Assembly: GCA_001632435.1 (NCBI GenBank)
Contig: KV423992.1
Location: 58,404 to 122,403 of the forward strand
DNA length: 64,000 bases
Direction: 5' to 3'
Source: Calocera cornea HHB12733
Taxonomy: Eukaryota > Basidiomycota > Dacrymycetes > Dacrymycetales > Dacrymycetaceae
Below are positions 1 to 12,400 of this stretch, piece by piece (the stretch's first letter is position 1; each line of letters opens with the position of its first letter). The translations under genes and the position numbers were made by a program. A model generated the notes under the pieces. It saw only the letters and a program-made list of their open reading frames with translations, was not told the DNA's origin and searched no databases.

Positions 1-491
1 GGAAAACTACAAAGTATGTAAGCTGCGGTGCATGTTGCGTGTAGGTCGAGCTACGTCCTGTCAGTGCAGTGTGGCCCCTCCACGATCGGTCCTGACCGAA
101 ATCTGACCCGGCTGCGACCTGCCGCGACCTTCTAAGGTGACTCAGGCACATATATATACCCTGATACCTATTGGGGGATCGGGCAGCCCGCGACCCGTAG
201 GTAAAAGCCATTAATTAGTTTGGTCGCTCCCCAATACGGAATTTCTTAATAAACCCACATACGCTTACGTCAGGAAGTGAAACTCGTCTGGCTAAGATAT
301 CACGTGTGGCTTCTCTCCGATGAATACGGGACGCGATGATCCAGCAGCGGGGGTTGACCGGGAATGACGACCTGGAGGATTGTATCGCCTCTTACGGCTT
401 CTGAAATGGATGGGCGTACCTAAAAAAGTCTGCCCCCCCGGCTGCTTGGGGGGCACTCTCCATCCGAAAAGTCCACCTGGAAGAAATCAGC
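1..491. other. left flank, no gene recognised
   Basis: No reading frame here looks coding in either strand. The last part, before the ATG at 492, is the presumed promoter and 5' leader of the reductase gene. A CACGTG-type E-box core lies around 301-306, which may or may not be functional. Confidence 0.4.
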
Positions 492-1723
492 ATGTCCCAC
501 GCAGAAGAAGTCGTCCTCGTCACCGGTCCCTCGGGCTACATTGGCGCTGCGACAGCACTGGAGGCTCTTAAGCAGGGATACCAAGTGAAGGGCACTGTCG
601 TATGTCTCCTCACCTAGCTTTCCAAAGGAGCCGCCACTGATCACAATATGTGGCGAACAGCGCTCTCAAGCGAAAGCCGACGCGTTTGTCGCGCTGTACC
701 CGCACGCCAAGTCCATGACATGGGTGATCATCCCTGATATCTCTGCACCCAATGCGTTCGATGAAGCTGTCAAGGGAGTGGACCACGTGCTCCACGTCGC
801 CGCACCGTTCCACTACGCCTCGCAAGACCTCGACAAGGACATGCTCGAGCCCAGCCTGCTCGGGACTCTCAACGCGCTCAAGGCCGCGGTCAAGGAGCCG
901 CGGGTCAAGCGCGTGGTTATAACGAGCAGCTTTGCGGCGATCCTCGATGTGCTTCAGGGGTACCGGCCTGGGTACACGTACGATGATAAGGACTGGAATT
1001 CCTTGACCTGGGAACAGGTCAAACAGATCGGGGACCCGGGGTTGGCGTACATCGCCGCCAAGGTGCGCTGCTTCTTTCCACCCGAGAAGTTGAGGTTGTT
1101 GTGCTGACAACCCGCTCAGACAGTCTCCGAAACTGCTGCCTGGGACTTTGTCAAAGAGCACAAGCCCAACTTTGCGCTGACGACGATCTGCCCGCCATTG
1201 GTATTCGGTCCGCCGCTCCAGCCGGTTGAGAGCATGGCGAAGCTGAACCAGAGTTGCGGGGAGATCTGGCACCTCATGGATGGCACCTTGAAGGAGCCGC
1301 CGAAGACGAACTTTCCGGTGTGGGTGGATGTGCGCGACATGTACGCTTGTTTCCTGCTGCCGGCCAGTGGGCTCGTTTGAAGAGAGGATATGCTGACCTG
1401 GGATTTGTGGCCGTAGTGCCAAGATGCATGTAGACGCCCTCTCCAAGCCCCAGACGGCTAACGAGCGCTACCAAGCAATCGCAGGGCACTTCTCCTTCGC
1501 GCAGATCGCGTATCAGATCGCCCAGGCGCACCCCGAGCTAGCTAGAGCCGGACTTGTCACGCCGAGCGACAACTCGCCGTGCCCGGACCACTACGCAACG
1601 GATAGCAGCAAGGCGGAGCGGGACTTCGGGCTAGGATGGATCAGTTTCAATAAATGCATCGATGACACGGCGGCGAAGCTGCTCGAGCTGCAGAAGGAGG
1701 TCGGGGAGGCTGCGGCGATATAG
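492..1723 (+). CDS. NAD(P)-dependent epimerase/ketoreductase (DFR/GRE2-like)
   Basis: Four exons by eye: 492-599, 661-1062, 1120-1340, 1417-1723, giving about 345 residues. The N-terminus has the Rossmann dinucleotide motif TGPSGYIG at residues 11-18, and the extended-SDR catalytic YxxxK is seen as YIAAK just before the second intron. The overall pattern (HVAAPFHY, VITSS, PPLVFGP) is that of the dihydroflavonol-4-reductase / yeast GRE2 methylglyoxal-reductase group. These are cytosolic enzymes that reduce aldehydes or ketones with NADPH. The natural substrate cannot be read from sequence. The ATG at 492 is chosen because it places the Gly motif directly at the N-terminus, as usual in this group. 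Confidence 0.9.
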
Positions 1724-2144
1724 ATACAGTAGCACTGGTTGAGGTAGATGCAGGCTAAGAACGGTTCGATCATATGATCATATTGAGTCTGTCGGCCGGA
1801 GGCCGAGCGCCCCGCGATCGGCACAGACCATCCGACTCAGCCGTGGGTACTCGTCCAGTTCCTTGATGAGGCTTTCTAGGCGAATCTTCCACCACGGTAT
1901 AGTATAGACATCCCCTCCGCCCTCTGTCCGTGTCGCGTTTCTGTCTACCCGCGCCTGCACCTCGGTTGATGATGCCAGAGCCTCAGTCCCCGCCCGCAAT
2001 ATCGAGGAAGCAAGAATAAGAGAAACAGAGGAGAGGAAGGCGTGGCCGCCGGTGACTCTTACTAACGTGACGGCAGGCACGAGTAGGGTCCCGTTTTCAG
2101 GTTCGCGCGTCTATCCTCGCCGCACCTCTTTACCACGACCCACC
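1724..2144. other. intergenic, nothing recognised
   Basis: About 420 bp between two same-strand genes. It should contain the 3' end of the reductase and the promoter of the next gene; I see no repeat, RNA gene or coding exon. Confidence 0.4.
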
Positions 2145-2814
2145 ATGGCTGACCTTCTCCCTACTCCGAAGCACACATCCATAGGCCCGCGACCCATCAA
2201 GCGCCGTCGACTCGCAAGCTATGATCTCAACATCCCGTCCGCACCCAGAGAGCCATCGATGATCCAGTCACCATCGCAGTCCAAGCTACAGACATTGCAC
2301 GACGGACTCATTTGCCATTGTTGTCAACGTTCGCTGCCTACATCGCCCACATGCCTTGGAGAATGGTCACAGTGCGCTAGGTGCGTTTTTCCGCTCATTC
2401 CAGCTGTTCATGTGTCTTACCAGAGTCTTTGTCAGATGTCAGAAGTCGACGTGCAATGTCTGTTCCCGGACGTGCACAATGACGGCACCGTCGAAGCTAC
2501 TGATTGAAGAACCTACACTTGACGCAACTACGTCCCCGCGGCAGACGTTGAAGCAGCTGAGCCGGGTATTGGCCGGCCAGAAGCTTACGAAGACGCGGCG
2601 ACGTCCTCATGACGGGCACGATGGTGATGACGAGGAATTGGGAGGCTGCCACAGGCAGATTTGCCGCCATTGTATCGGGGTAGACTCTGAGTATGTGCAT
2701 TCACTTGATCCTGTATGTAGTGCCATACTCACAGGCACATACAGGCACCATTCGACATGCGTAGACTGTATGACTGACTCTTCTTGGAGTACGGGTGTGG
2801 AAGGGACCACATGA
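2145..2814 (+). CDS. small zinc-binding protein with two Cys clusters, hypothetical
   Basis: Exons 2145-2380, 2436-2690 and 2745-2814 join in frame to 186 residues. A basic, nuclear-localisation-like stretch (IKRRRL) lies near residue 25. A first cysteine cluster (CHCC, then CARCQKSTCNVCSRTC) is followed about 60 residues later by a second (CHRQICRHC, then CVDCM), so the pattern suggests a cross-braced zinc finger. An acidic linker (DGHDGDDEE) lies between them. Similar two-cluster proteins seem widespread in mushrooms, but I know no function for them. An alternative acceptor at 2423 for intron 1 would add four residues; the 2435 acceptor keeps the Cys spacing tight and gives a 55-nt intron. 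Confidence 0.7.
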
Positions 2815-3008
2815 GACTTCAACTCCGAACTGTTTGATACCTCACCGGTACCCATCGTGGTATCCTGCACTACATACCAGTCTTATTATTGCGATATCCC
2901 TCTCTATGAACTTACATATGAACCTACATCTCGCTCCGGTCCCGATTGACATGGTCGATCACGTCATCGAGCAACCGCATTCATGGTGTCTTGCCATACG
3001 GAGGCAGG

Positions 3009-4853
3009 CTAAGATGGGGTTGAATCCTTCTGATTTGATCTGCTCTGCGCACCTTCGCCGCCTCGGTGTGGGGACGGGCTGGGTCGTTGGTAGCTCGGTT
3101 TGGGTCGGAAATACAATGGCTCGGTTTTAACCACCCGTCGCGCTGTTGCCAAATCGTAGTCCGGGGGGAATATGCCGGACAGCGACTCTCCAGAGTCCAG
3201 AATGGCCAACGATCGCAAGCACGTACCACGGAAACGCTCAAGAATGCCCTTGTCGACATTGCTGGCGACGTTTTTGATGAGGAAGAACGGGTCCTGAACG
3301 ACAAGAGCACGGGTGGTCCACGACTCAGGTTGCACGAATTCCTCCGCTGTATAAGAGCCATGGAGCAAAGACGCGTCGTTTTGTAGATCCTCGTCCTCGG
3401 CCACGGACGAGTCGCAGTTGTCACGGTCCGCACGTTCCGGAAGCTTTTCTTGGTACTCCGCCATCAGCGTGGCTTTGTCAAGGGCGGCTTGACCGATGGG
3501 AACTCTGCGCGGAACGGGGCGCCCGTCTTTGATGCTTGCGATATTGTTTCCGTAATTGTGCACGGTGCTCCAGTAGCTGGTACATATGCAATGAGACGGT
3601 GGAGCGGTTCTGCATATACAAAGGACATACCGGAAGAATCCAGCCAACAGATCTCCAACCTCTTGATCCGTGATTTCCCAATCCTCGGCATCACCGAATC
3701 GAGTATCACATGCGCTGGTCGTTGATACTGCGTCAGCGTGTTTCACCGCCTTCGGAGGCAAGATTGCTTACAGTCGCTGATCGTCAGAAAGCCGTACCCA
3801 TTTCGTCGTCTCAAACCACTCCTTGTTGGCTTCCTTGATCTCGTCTTGCAGACTAGGAAGAACCGCTCGAGTCTACAGGAGCGGTGGTGAGTGCCACAAC
3901 GGAGGACTTGCAATACCGCACTTACTTGCAAGTAGAAGATGAGCATCAGAGTGAGGCAGTAGCTCGAGAACCCGACAGGACCGTTTCCCTTCGTGGAAGA
4001 GTTGTTCATCCCATACACGTTGGCCCACCGCTTGATGGTAAAGATGAGGTGGGGCAAGTACGGGTAGAAGTCACAATAGCGTTTCAGAAGTTGCGCGTTC
4101 CGTATCCCCAGACGCTCGTTTGTGTTGACGTCGAGCCGAACGCCAGTCGGTTTGTGGACAGCTTTGACTGTACGGCGTGCTGCTCAGCAAAGGTGCCGAT
4201 AATGGATCGGATCCACCTACCTATAGGAACAGAGGCCGAAGGGATAGCCACGATCTTGTCGAACTTTCCACTCTTTCTCAGCTGTGTAGCGAGCCATCTG
4301 GTTCGAGAGTCAGCGTCTGAAGGCTACAGCTCGAGCAGCTACGTACTTCATGTTGTAGATGTCGGTACGCCGCATCTCTGAGACGCTCAGGCTCGGAGGG
4401 AACCCCGCTGGGTGGCTGTCATCCTTCCGATTGGTCAGTCGAGGCGTCCCCTGCTCTTTGAGAACCACGTACAAGAATCACAAGATCCAAGTCGCTCGAA
4501 TTGCTGTCGCAGTAGACGGTGCTCCCGAATCGGCCTATATGGTACTGGTACCCCGATGGCATGTCGGCGAGGATCGCCTTCAGATCCTCGATCGCCGTTT
4601 CGCGCTTGCGATAGGTCTCAGGCCGAGGCTTCTGCCGCTCGTAGAACTGAACGATATCATCCTCAAGTCGGGGATGCCGTTCTGCGGGAGGCACGGCTTT
4701 CATGTAGAGCTGGGATAGACTCAGCCCCGAGGCGGGGGGCACCTCGGGGCCGAACACTACCGGTAAGGGCGTGGTCGACTTGAGCTGGCCGGCTGTGCGC
4801 TGCATGAGTGTCCGCAACATGTGGAACTGTGCCCTTGTGATCCTCCTCGTCAT
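3009..4853 (-). CDS. Cid1/Trf4-type nucleotidyltransferase (poly(A)/poly(U) polymerase), catalytic
   Basis: Exons on the minus strand: 4853-4473, 4423-4347, 4297-4221, 4167-3926, 3872-3772, 3714-3631, 3576-3227, plus a 3' exon ending near 3009. The signature FGSTVYCDSNSSDLDLVIL carries the GS motif and the two catalytic Asp residues, and the third Asp is in GVRLDVN. A PAP-associated domain follows (KRWANVYGM, GFSSYCLTLM, VVQDPF..KNVASNV). The family adds A or U tails to RNA 3' ends in nucleus, cytosol or mitochondria. The first 30 residues are rich in Arg and lack acids (MTRRITRAQFHMLRTLMQR), which suggests mitochondrial import. The ATG is three bases after the stop of the neighbouring paralogue. 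The last exon is uncertain: two frames (ends 3009 or 2981) are possible after an intron starting at 3226. Confidence 0.85.
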
Positions 4854-4856
4854 GTT

Positions 4857-6334
4857 CTACCGGGGGATCAGCGCGCGGAATACACAGGATGAAGCGCTGG
4901 GACATACGACTTGCGGCATGAACGGATGCTGGACGACAAGGGGGGCCGCCATCCACTCTTCGGGTTGGATACGGGGGATAGGGCCGATGCTGGCGAACCC
5001 GGGACGGATGAAGTACTGCGCCTGTTCCTCCTGCCGGAGCGCGTCGAGGATATCGAGATCCTCGTCCTTTCTCGAGAGGCGATGCCTGAGCGGAGCAGAG
5101 GGCGCGATGATACGGGCAACGCCGAGCGAGAGCGACCTCGCCACCCAGCCGCCCTCCTTGACGGAGATCATGTCCCTGCGGTACTCCAAGACACTGGACA
5201 TGGTCCTGCAGCAGGAGATCAGACGCTGCCCCTTGACATTGTGCGGTGGGTACACTCACCCAAAGAAATCCCCTATTGTGTGCTTGAATTGGCGCTGTTC
5301 CACCGCCCTTCTCTCCATGGCAGTCATATCTGGTAGCTCGTCCAGGCGAAACTTGTCCACAGTTGGCCGCTGTGGGCCCTCAGCCTGATAGTTAGGGAGG
5401 ATGTTTCTCCTCTTTCGCAGCAGCACGCGTGAGTAAACGGTCCCGGACCCGCTCGAGTGACACATACCTGAAGATAGGCTATGATGATCAGGGCCAGTGC
5501 GGTGGTCGAGAACCTTCGCGCGTCCTCCTCCTGGCAGAAGCTGTTGATCCAGGCCCGGAACAGCGCAAGCATCCATACGCTGTATGTCGACGTCTCCATG
5601 TAGCGCTTGAGAAGGTCTCGCAGCTGCACGTGGGCCTCGTGCGGAGCGGGGTGAATGTAGACATGGCCGGCTCGTGAATACACTATTGGGTAGGACAGAG
5701 GGTCGTCGTCTTTATTGGCGGTGCTTTGCGCTGAGATACCGTGCGCCGCGAGGAGTTCCACAAGGGCACTGCGCGCATTGTTGTCAGTGAAGGTAGTGTC
5801 TCAGCAGGGCGGCATCACGGACAAACTGTTGCTGGCTTTGAAGTGTTGCGCGTTCGTTAAGGGGTCCAGAACACCCTTGGCCTGGTAGTCTTGAGCGGGG
5901 GACAAGACACTGAAGTGAAGCGTGCGCACCACAATTGCCAGTTCGATCTCGACTCCTGTCATCTCCGCCCCCCAGGTGTACGGGCTGATGTCCACGACGT
6001 CAAATTCCTCTCCCAGCTCCTCTTTCAAGATGTCGCTGACGCGTGCGGCTACTTTTACCCGCTCCTCCTTCTCGTGCGCGGGCATCTTCTCGAGCTCGTA
6101 CACCCGCTCGACGTCGTCGAAGATCTGCTTGTCGTAGATCGGCATCGACTCGTGCTTCTTGATCCGTGCGATCTTCGCCCGCGTTGCTCCGACCATGTTG
6201 TTCGACTTTGGTGGGATGTACTCATTGAGGAGTTGGGCGGACGTTGGGACGGTTGTAGAGAGGGAGCGGAGGACGCGAGCAGCGGAATGCCGCCGGGAGG
6301 CGGCAGTGACGATCCGGGCTCGCGAGAGATGCAT
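4857..6334 (-). CDS. paralogous Cid1-like nucleotidyltransferase with degenerate active site
   Basis: Exons 6334-5823, 5768-5468, 5384-5260 and 5205-4857 join in frame to 428 residues. It aligns along its length with the downstream gene: the helix before the active site, YSVWMLALFRAWI, AYLQ, the FF..EYRRDMISVKEGGW core and PLVVQHPF. The catalytic block that reads SDLDLVIL in the neighbour is VEIELAIVV here, the GS motif is lost (YTWGAEM), and the third Asp region reads HVYIHP. It is therefore probably a non-catalytic partner or regulatory paralogue. The start at 6334 gives an Arg-rich, acid-free leader (MHLSRARIVTAASRRHSAAR) typical of mitochondrial presequences; an in-frame ATG at 6478 would lengthen it. 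An intron removing the TAG at 4857 and fusing both genes cannot be excluded. Confidence 0.75.
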
Positions 6335-6791
6335 CAGACCGGTGAGAGAGAAAGCAAGTGAAAAGAAAGGTCGGTGTATGCGGAGGGCAATGCTGTCGAG
6401 CCCGGACAGACTGGCGAGTGCCCGATCGGGTCGCGCTCGTTGGGCCGACAAGCTCGCCGTGATTTTCTGCATCGCCACCCGAAGTTGGGTGAAGCGGAGG
6501 GAAATGTGGCATTACATGCTAGGGTCCTGCCCATCGGTACGCGTCTGAACGCGCGCGGCGCCGAGAGCCTCGGCATGTCCGATTTGAACGGTATGGAAAA
6601 CATGGACAGGTCTCGCTCCTGCTGAGTCGCCCTCTCGTCTGCGGCCGCCCTCACCCGCCCTTCCATACCCTTTCTTCCCCGCCCGGCCACCTGCATATAT
6701 CACTTTGCATTCTTGCACCACTTTCCTCGCCATCATATACGATACACGCGTTCCTTTCACACCCTCCGCTCCTTACACTCCTCGCCCCACA
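6335..6791. promoter_or_regulatory. divergent promoter region (nucleotidyltransferase paralogue / amylase)
   Basis: About 460 bp between two divergent starts. A TATA-like CATATAT at about 6694-6700 lies about 95 bp upstream of the amylase ATG, in pyrimidine-rich sequence, which fits a regulated secreted-enzyme gene. No other element is certain. Confidence 0.45.
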
Positions 6792-8797
6792 ATGTTGCCC
6801 TCGTTGCTCACCGCGGTCACCCTTGCCCTCTGGGCGCGTCAGGCCTATGCGGCTTCTGCCTCGGACTGGCAGAAACGCACCGTCTACCAGGTCATGACCG
6901 ACCGCTTCGCGCTGCCGCCTGCACAAGACTCGACGGGCGCCGCATGCGACACCGGCGCGCAGCTGCCATGCGGTGGCACCTGGGCCGGCATCGGTGCGTC
7001 TCGTCTGGTTTCCTGACCCCCTCCAGTCGTACTCATCCCCGACGCGTTGTGCAGAAAACCACCTCGACTACATCCAGGCCATGGGCTTCGACGCGATCTG
7101 GATCTCCCCGATCGTGGCACAGCTGCAGGTCCCCCTTCCGCCTCCGGCCGACGGCACGGCCTACCACGGGTACTGGCCCGAGAACATCTACGCGCTGAAC
7201 GATGCGTTTGGGACCGAGGCGGACCTGCGCTCGCTCGTCAGCGCCGTCCACGGCCGTGGGATGTACATCATGGTCGACGTCGTGGTGAACCACATGGCGA
7301 CGTACAACACGACGGCTGCGAACGCCGCGCCGACGGATCCTCTGGCCGGCATCAGCTTGAACGGCTACAACCCGTTCGATGAGGACAGCGACTACCATCC
7401 CTTCTGCCCCATTACCAACTATGGGAACCAGACGATGGTCGAGCAGTGCTGGCTCGGCAGCGCAGCCGTGCCTCTTGCGGACGTTAACACAGAGGACCAG
7501 ACTACGGTGAACACGTACTATTCCTGGATCGGGCAGGTCGTCTCCAACTACACCTTTGACGGACTGCGCATAGACACTGTGAAGCATATTCGCCAGGTCC
7601 CGACGTTTCATGTAGAGTGAACGAACACATCGCTGACGTTTATTAGGACTTTTGGCCCGGGTTCGTCCAAGCTGCTGGCGTCTTCACGCTCGGCGAAGTA
7701 CTTGACAGCGACGCGCAGTACGTCGGGGACTACACCAACTACGTAACCGAGCCGTGCCTTGTCCAGAGTCTCCGGTTACTTACGTGTTCATTAGGTAGAT
7801 GCGGTGTTCGACTACCCCGGCTGGGGCATGGTGCTGCAGGCATTCCAGACCACCGGGGGCAGCATGAGCATGCTCGCGCAGAGTATTCAGAACACGAGCA
7901 CGTACTACAAGAACGGCGGCTTCTCCACGGGCAGCTTCCTCGAGAACCACGACCAGCCCCGGTTCCCGAGCTTGACGAACGACACCGGGCTGATCAAGAA
8001 TGCCATTGCGTGGACGTTTATCGGCGATGGTCAGTGGGCCATGCACCACGCAGAGTCGAGAACTGAGCTGACGATGGTCCAGGCCTCCCTATTGTGTACG
8101 AGGGCCAGGAACAGGAGTACTCGGGCGGGAACGTGCCCAACAACCGGGAGGCCGTCTGGCTGTCCGCGTACCAGGAGAACAAGCCGATGTACAAGCACAT
8201 CACGACGCTGAATAACGCGCGCAAGGCGGCGATGAACGGCTCCTCCTCCTTCCTCTCCACCCATGTGCGTACTCCAGGCTACCCCATCGCAGAGCCCGGC
8301 CGTGTCTAATCTCTGCTACTATCGGCAGATGAGCGTCATCTCCACCTCCACCCACTCGATCGCCATCGCCAAGGCGCCCATGCTCGCCGTGCTGACCAAC
8401 GTGGGCCAGGGCGCGCAGGGCCAGGTCTCCCTCTCCGTCAGCAGCCTGGGCAGCGGGTACGCGGCCAACTCCCAGCTGGTCGACGTCATCAGCTGCAGCT
8501 CGGTCAAAGTAGACGGCAGCGGCAACCTGGCGTTCACGACCCAGGCGGGCGCACCTGCTGTAAGCCACACACACCACCGTCCCCCTTCCTCCCGGGCCAT
8601 CGGGGCTGACAAGTATGTATTATATACAGGTGTTCCTCCCCAGCTCCGTGGTCAACACCAAGGTGTGCGCGAGCGTGGCGGGCGGCTCGGGCTCGGGCTC
8701 GGGCTCGGGCGCACAAGCCGCGTTCTCAACGAGGGCATTCGCCCTGTCCGCTGCTGTCGGTAGCGTGATTGCGCTGCTTGTGCTCGCTTCTGCGTGA
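6792..8797 (+). CDS. GH13 alpha-amylase, secreted and GPI-anchored
   Basis: Seven exons (6792-6993, 7055-7596, 7647-7742, 7795-8029, 8083-8264, 8329-8559, 8630-8797) give 551 residues. A signal peptide (MLPSLLTAVTLALWARQAYA) precedes the (beta/alpha)8 barrel. All four conserved GH13 regions are present: DVVVNH, GLRIDTVKH with the nucleophile Asp, GEVLDSD with the acid/base Glu, and FLENHDQPR with the stabilising Asp. The protein ends in a Gly-Ser repeat, a small-residue site and a hydrophobic tail (AVGSVIALLVLASA), which is the layout of a GPI attachment signal. It should hydrolyse or rearrange alpha-1,4-glucan at the cell surface. GPI-anchored relatives in Aspergillus (Agt type) act as glucanotransferases on cell-wall alpha-glucan, so wall remodelling is as likely as starch feeding. 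Confidence 0.95.
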
Positions 8798-9434
8798 TTG
8801 GCCTGATCGGGACTGTCATTGGAGATCGGGGCCGATGGAAAGTTACTCTCAGACTGTTGAGGTCGAGGATGCTCGCGGGGACTGTTCGTTAGACGGGACG
8901 ATGCACATGGACTACTACGTACATATATACACATATACAAATGCTCGCCTGCATGTGTTTTTTAGATACCATCCCTTCTAGAGTGCAATCTACTTTTACC
9001 CACAAGCACTGCACACTGCGGACAACTGGGCCGTGACGTGCAGCACAGTAGACCGCGGCTCCGGGCCAGTGCCCCGCCGCCGCGAAGCTCCCCGAAGCTC
9101 CCCGAAGCTCCAGCCCGTGCGGTGCACGGGAGTGATTTCTTTCTCCTTGTCGAGCGGAGGCAGACGGTGCGCGATGGGACTGTAGCGCGTCTCATGTCGA
9201 GTCGGCGGTGTGAGGAGTGACATGGCCCGGCGCGCGACTGGCCTGCTCAGGATGCGGCAGCACACCGGGCGTGCCACCTCCGCTGCACGGTTGGACTGCG
9301 CCCTCACCTTCACCCTCAGCCGGACGCGCTGGGCGTGTTGCTCGCCTGCCGTCCCCCTCAGAACACACACGTAGCTGCACCCGCACTGCACCCTCTGCAC
9401 CTCCTCCTCCTCCTCCTCCTCTGCAGCATCACGC
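8798..9434. other. intergenic, nothing recognised
   Basis: About 640 bp between the amylase stop and the next start. It includes a short CCCCGAAGCT direct repeat near 9083-9112 and a CTC-rich tract at about 9400-9420 just before the next gene, probably its 5' leader. Frames here look like chance ORFs in GC-rich DNA. Confidence 0.4.
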
Positions 9435-12400
9435 ATGGCCCACCCCCACCCCGCACCAGCAGAGCGCCCCTCCGACCCCAGGCTCTCAGCAATCGACGTC
9501 CACCTCGTCCCGCGCAAGCCTCCACGAAACATGTATGACCCGCCCCAGCGCCCGCAGCAGCAGCAGCAGGTCGTAGGCAGGAAGAAGTCTACCAGGGAGC
9601 TCGTAGCGCAGTTCGAGGCGGGGTCCGGGTCCCGCGGCCCACCCCAACCCCTGCCTCAACAGCAGCAGCAGCAGCAGCCGCATCGGCCGCAGGACCAGGG
9701 CCTGCCCCAGGGTCGATACCCCGCCCAGCGGGCACCGCAGTCCACCCCCCGGCGGCGGGCGACATTGACCAAGCGGATGCCCGGCGACGGCCTGGGCGTG
9801 CCGTACAACTCGATGCCGCGCGTCTCGTCCAACCTCACGCCGCCGCACCGACCGCGCGACGGCGGGCTGACGCCCCCCCGGCCGCCGGAGGACTACTCGC
9901 CCCCCGACCCGAGGAAGGAGCGGAGCCCGCTGCGCGACAGCTTGCGCAACTTGTTCGGCTTGTTCAAGAAGGGCAAGAGCCCGAATGAGAAGGGGAAGGA
10001 GAGGGAGAAGGAGAAGGAGAAGGGCGAGGAGGCGCAGGCGCAGGCGTATGCGTACCAGCGCGAGAAGGAGGTCTACAGGGATACCTGGCACGGGGACACG
10101 AGCGAGAGTGCTGCGCGGCGGTTGGCGGGCGGGCCCGCGAGCGCGAAGAACACGCCTGAGAAGGCGCTGCCGCCCGTCACGCCCGAGCAGAGGAAGCTGG
10201 GCCCGGCGGTGCGTCCCCCCTCCCACCCCCCGCCCCCTTCCCTCGCCCCATGTCATCCATTCTGACCGCGTATGCAGGCCCTGCGCGCCGGCTACGTGTA
10301 CTACCTCACGGCGGAGCGCCAGTGGATCAGGCGGCACGTCTCGCTCGAGCCTCCCTTCCTCTACATGACCGACCCGGTGCTCGCCACGCCCTCCCTGGCC
10401 ATGCGGCTCGAGACGCTGACGAGCGTGCACTCCCTCCCCCGCTCCTCGGCGCTCACGCTGCCCCCGATCAGGCAGAAGGAGTTCCCGGACGAGCCCTACG
10501 TGTTCGAGCTCGAGTTCGAGGGCGGGAACAGGATCGAGCTCTTCGCACTCGAGAGCGCGTCCACTCGCTCGAGCTGGGTCAGCGTCTTCTGGTGAGTGGC
10601 TTCGCCCAGAGCCCAGACCAACGAATGGCCCGTGCTGACCCGCCCACGCACAGGGACGCCGTGCTGTCCATGCAGCCCGGCCCGAGCCTGCCCCCGCCCA
10701 CGCAGCAGCCGGACGACCCCTTCCTCTCCCTCTCCCCGAGCCTGAGCGACCCGATGGCGCACCACCGCCCGCTGCGGGTCATGAACGGCTCCCCGAGCTC
10801 GAACGACCTGCCCTCGCCGATGCCGAGAGCAGAGTCGAACGACTGCGTACCGGGCGTTGCGGCGAATGACGCTGCGGGGGCGGGGGCGGGGGCGGGCCAA
10901 GGCAGCGGAGCCAGGAGCAAGCTCAGGCAGTCGTCTCTGCCGCATGATCCGCTCGGGATCGCCACCGAGAGCGCTATCGGGCTGTCGGTGGACGGCGCGG
11001 CGCTCGCGCCTGTCCAACCAGACAGCAGGCCAACCGGCCGCCCGCTCCCCATCGTCCCGCAAGACCGGGACCGCCTGCCGTCCCCCACCAAAGCCGAGCC
11101 CGACCCGACGCCGATCCCGGCGGACGAGACCGGCGCGGAGATCATCCGCTTCCCGAGCGCCTTCTCAAGGCGCAGCCGGACGACGCCCGGCAGCCCGGTG
11201 TCCAACGGCCTGTTCTCGCCCCAGACCGAGCCGGACACGACACCGACCTCGCCCGCGTCCTCCCCTTCCCCCAAGACACTGCGCTCGCCTGTCCCTACTG
11301 TCACCGTCGAGAGGAAGGAGACCCACGACACGATCCGCCTGTCGTCGATCCGTTCGCCCAGCCCACCCCTCTCACGGCGCACGTCGTACGCGACCACGAC
11401 GAACAACTCGCCGCGCTCGCCATCCATCCAGACCCTGTCGCAGATGTCCGTCGTCCGCATGCGCCTGGCTAAGCTCGAGGTTGGAGAAGCTCGCGTCTTG
11501 CCGACCTCGCCCAACCATTCGCAAGGGCTCCAGAAAGACCGTGTGGACGTAATGAAGGACAGCACACCGACTGCAGGGAACTCTCCCGCTGTCGGAAGCT
11601 CAACGTCTGGCAATGCGCCCGCGCCCGCCGCCGCGAACATGCACGCAAGCGGGACCGTGTCTTCCACCGGGTCCATTCTGACCCCCAACCGCCGCTTATC
11701 TTCCAACATGTCGTCCTTCCGCACCCCGCCTCTGACACTGCGGAAGAGAGACAACACCCTTCTCTCCCGATTTCCGCTGCCTCCGGCCATCGGCGAGGTC
11801 AGCAGCGCCGGCGAGGAATCGTCAACCGAGTCTGAACTCGGGCGCGCGGCGTCGGCGACGCCCAAACGAGCGTCAACCATCAAACCTGCCCCCCCCGCAG
11901 AGCCTCAAGAGTCTCAGCGCGACTCGAGTGCTTCCGGCCAGACCTACTTCACTAGTGCGCGGTCCTCTCACCAAGCGGAAGGCTATCCGGTCGAGTGGTC
12001 GGATAGCAGCACCGAGAGCGACAGCGTCTCTGGCGGGGTTGCCGATCGGGACAGTGGCTCCTCAGCTTCAACAACCAGGTCATCCACTGTCCCAACACCG
12101 CTTGACCAACATCCCCAGCTCGATCTTGATCCTGTTATCGCGATGCTCGAGCCCCTCCCTGCGCACTACTCGAACCTTTCCGAGAAGATGGATGATGTCA
12201 GAACGGGGCTCGGCAACGTCGCCGGTGACGTGCACAAAGCCTTGCAAGGCATCGCAGAGCTCAGGACGGACATCGCCATCACCGCCGCTCCGGAGCGGCA
12301 CACCGGGGCCGTAGACGAGGAAGCGTGGCAGCACGTGCGCCGGCAGCTGTCCGAATTGGTCTTGCTGGTCTCTGAGAGCATGGCCGGCAAGGGACATCCA

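Noticed and set aside
610..1446. 278-codon minus-strand frame opposite the reductase
   Set aside because: The plus strand encodes a full SDR fold with conserved motifs; the antisense frame has none.
9486..11883. Two long minus-strand frames (314 and 434 codons) opposite the PH-like gene
   Set aside because: They are antisense shadows in GC-rich coding sequence; the plus-strand gene has coherent splicing and a recognisable domain.
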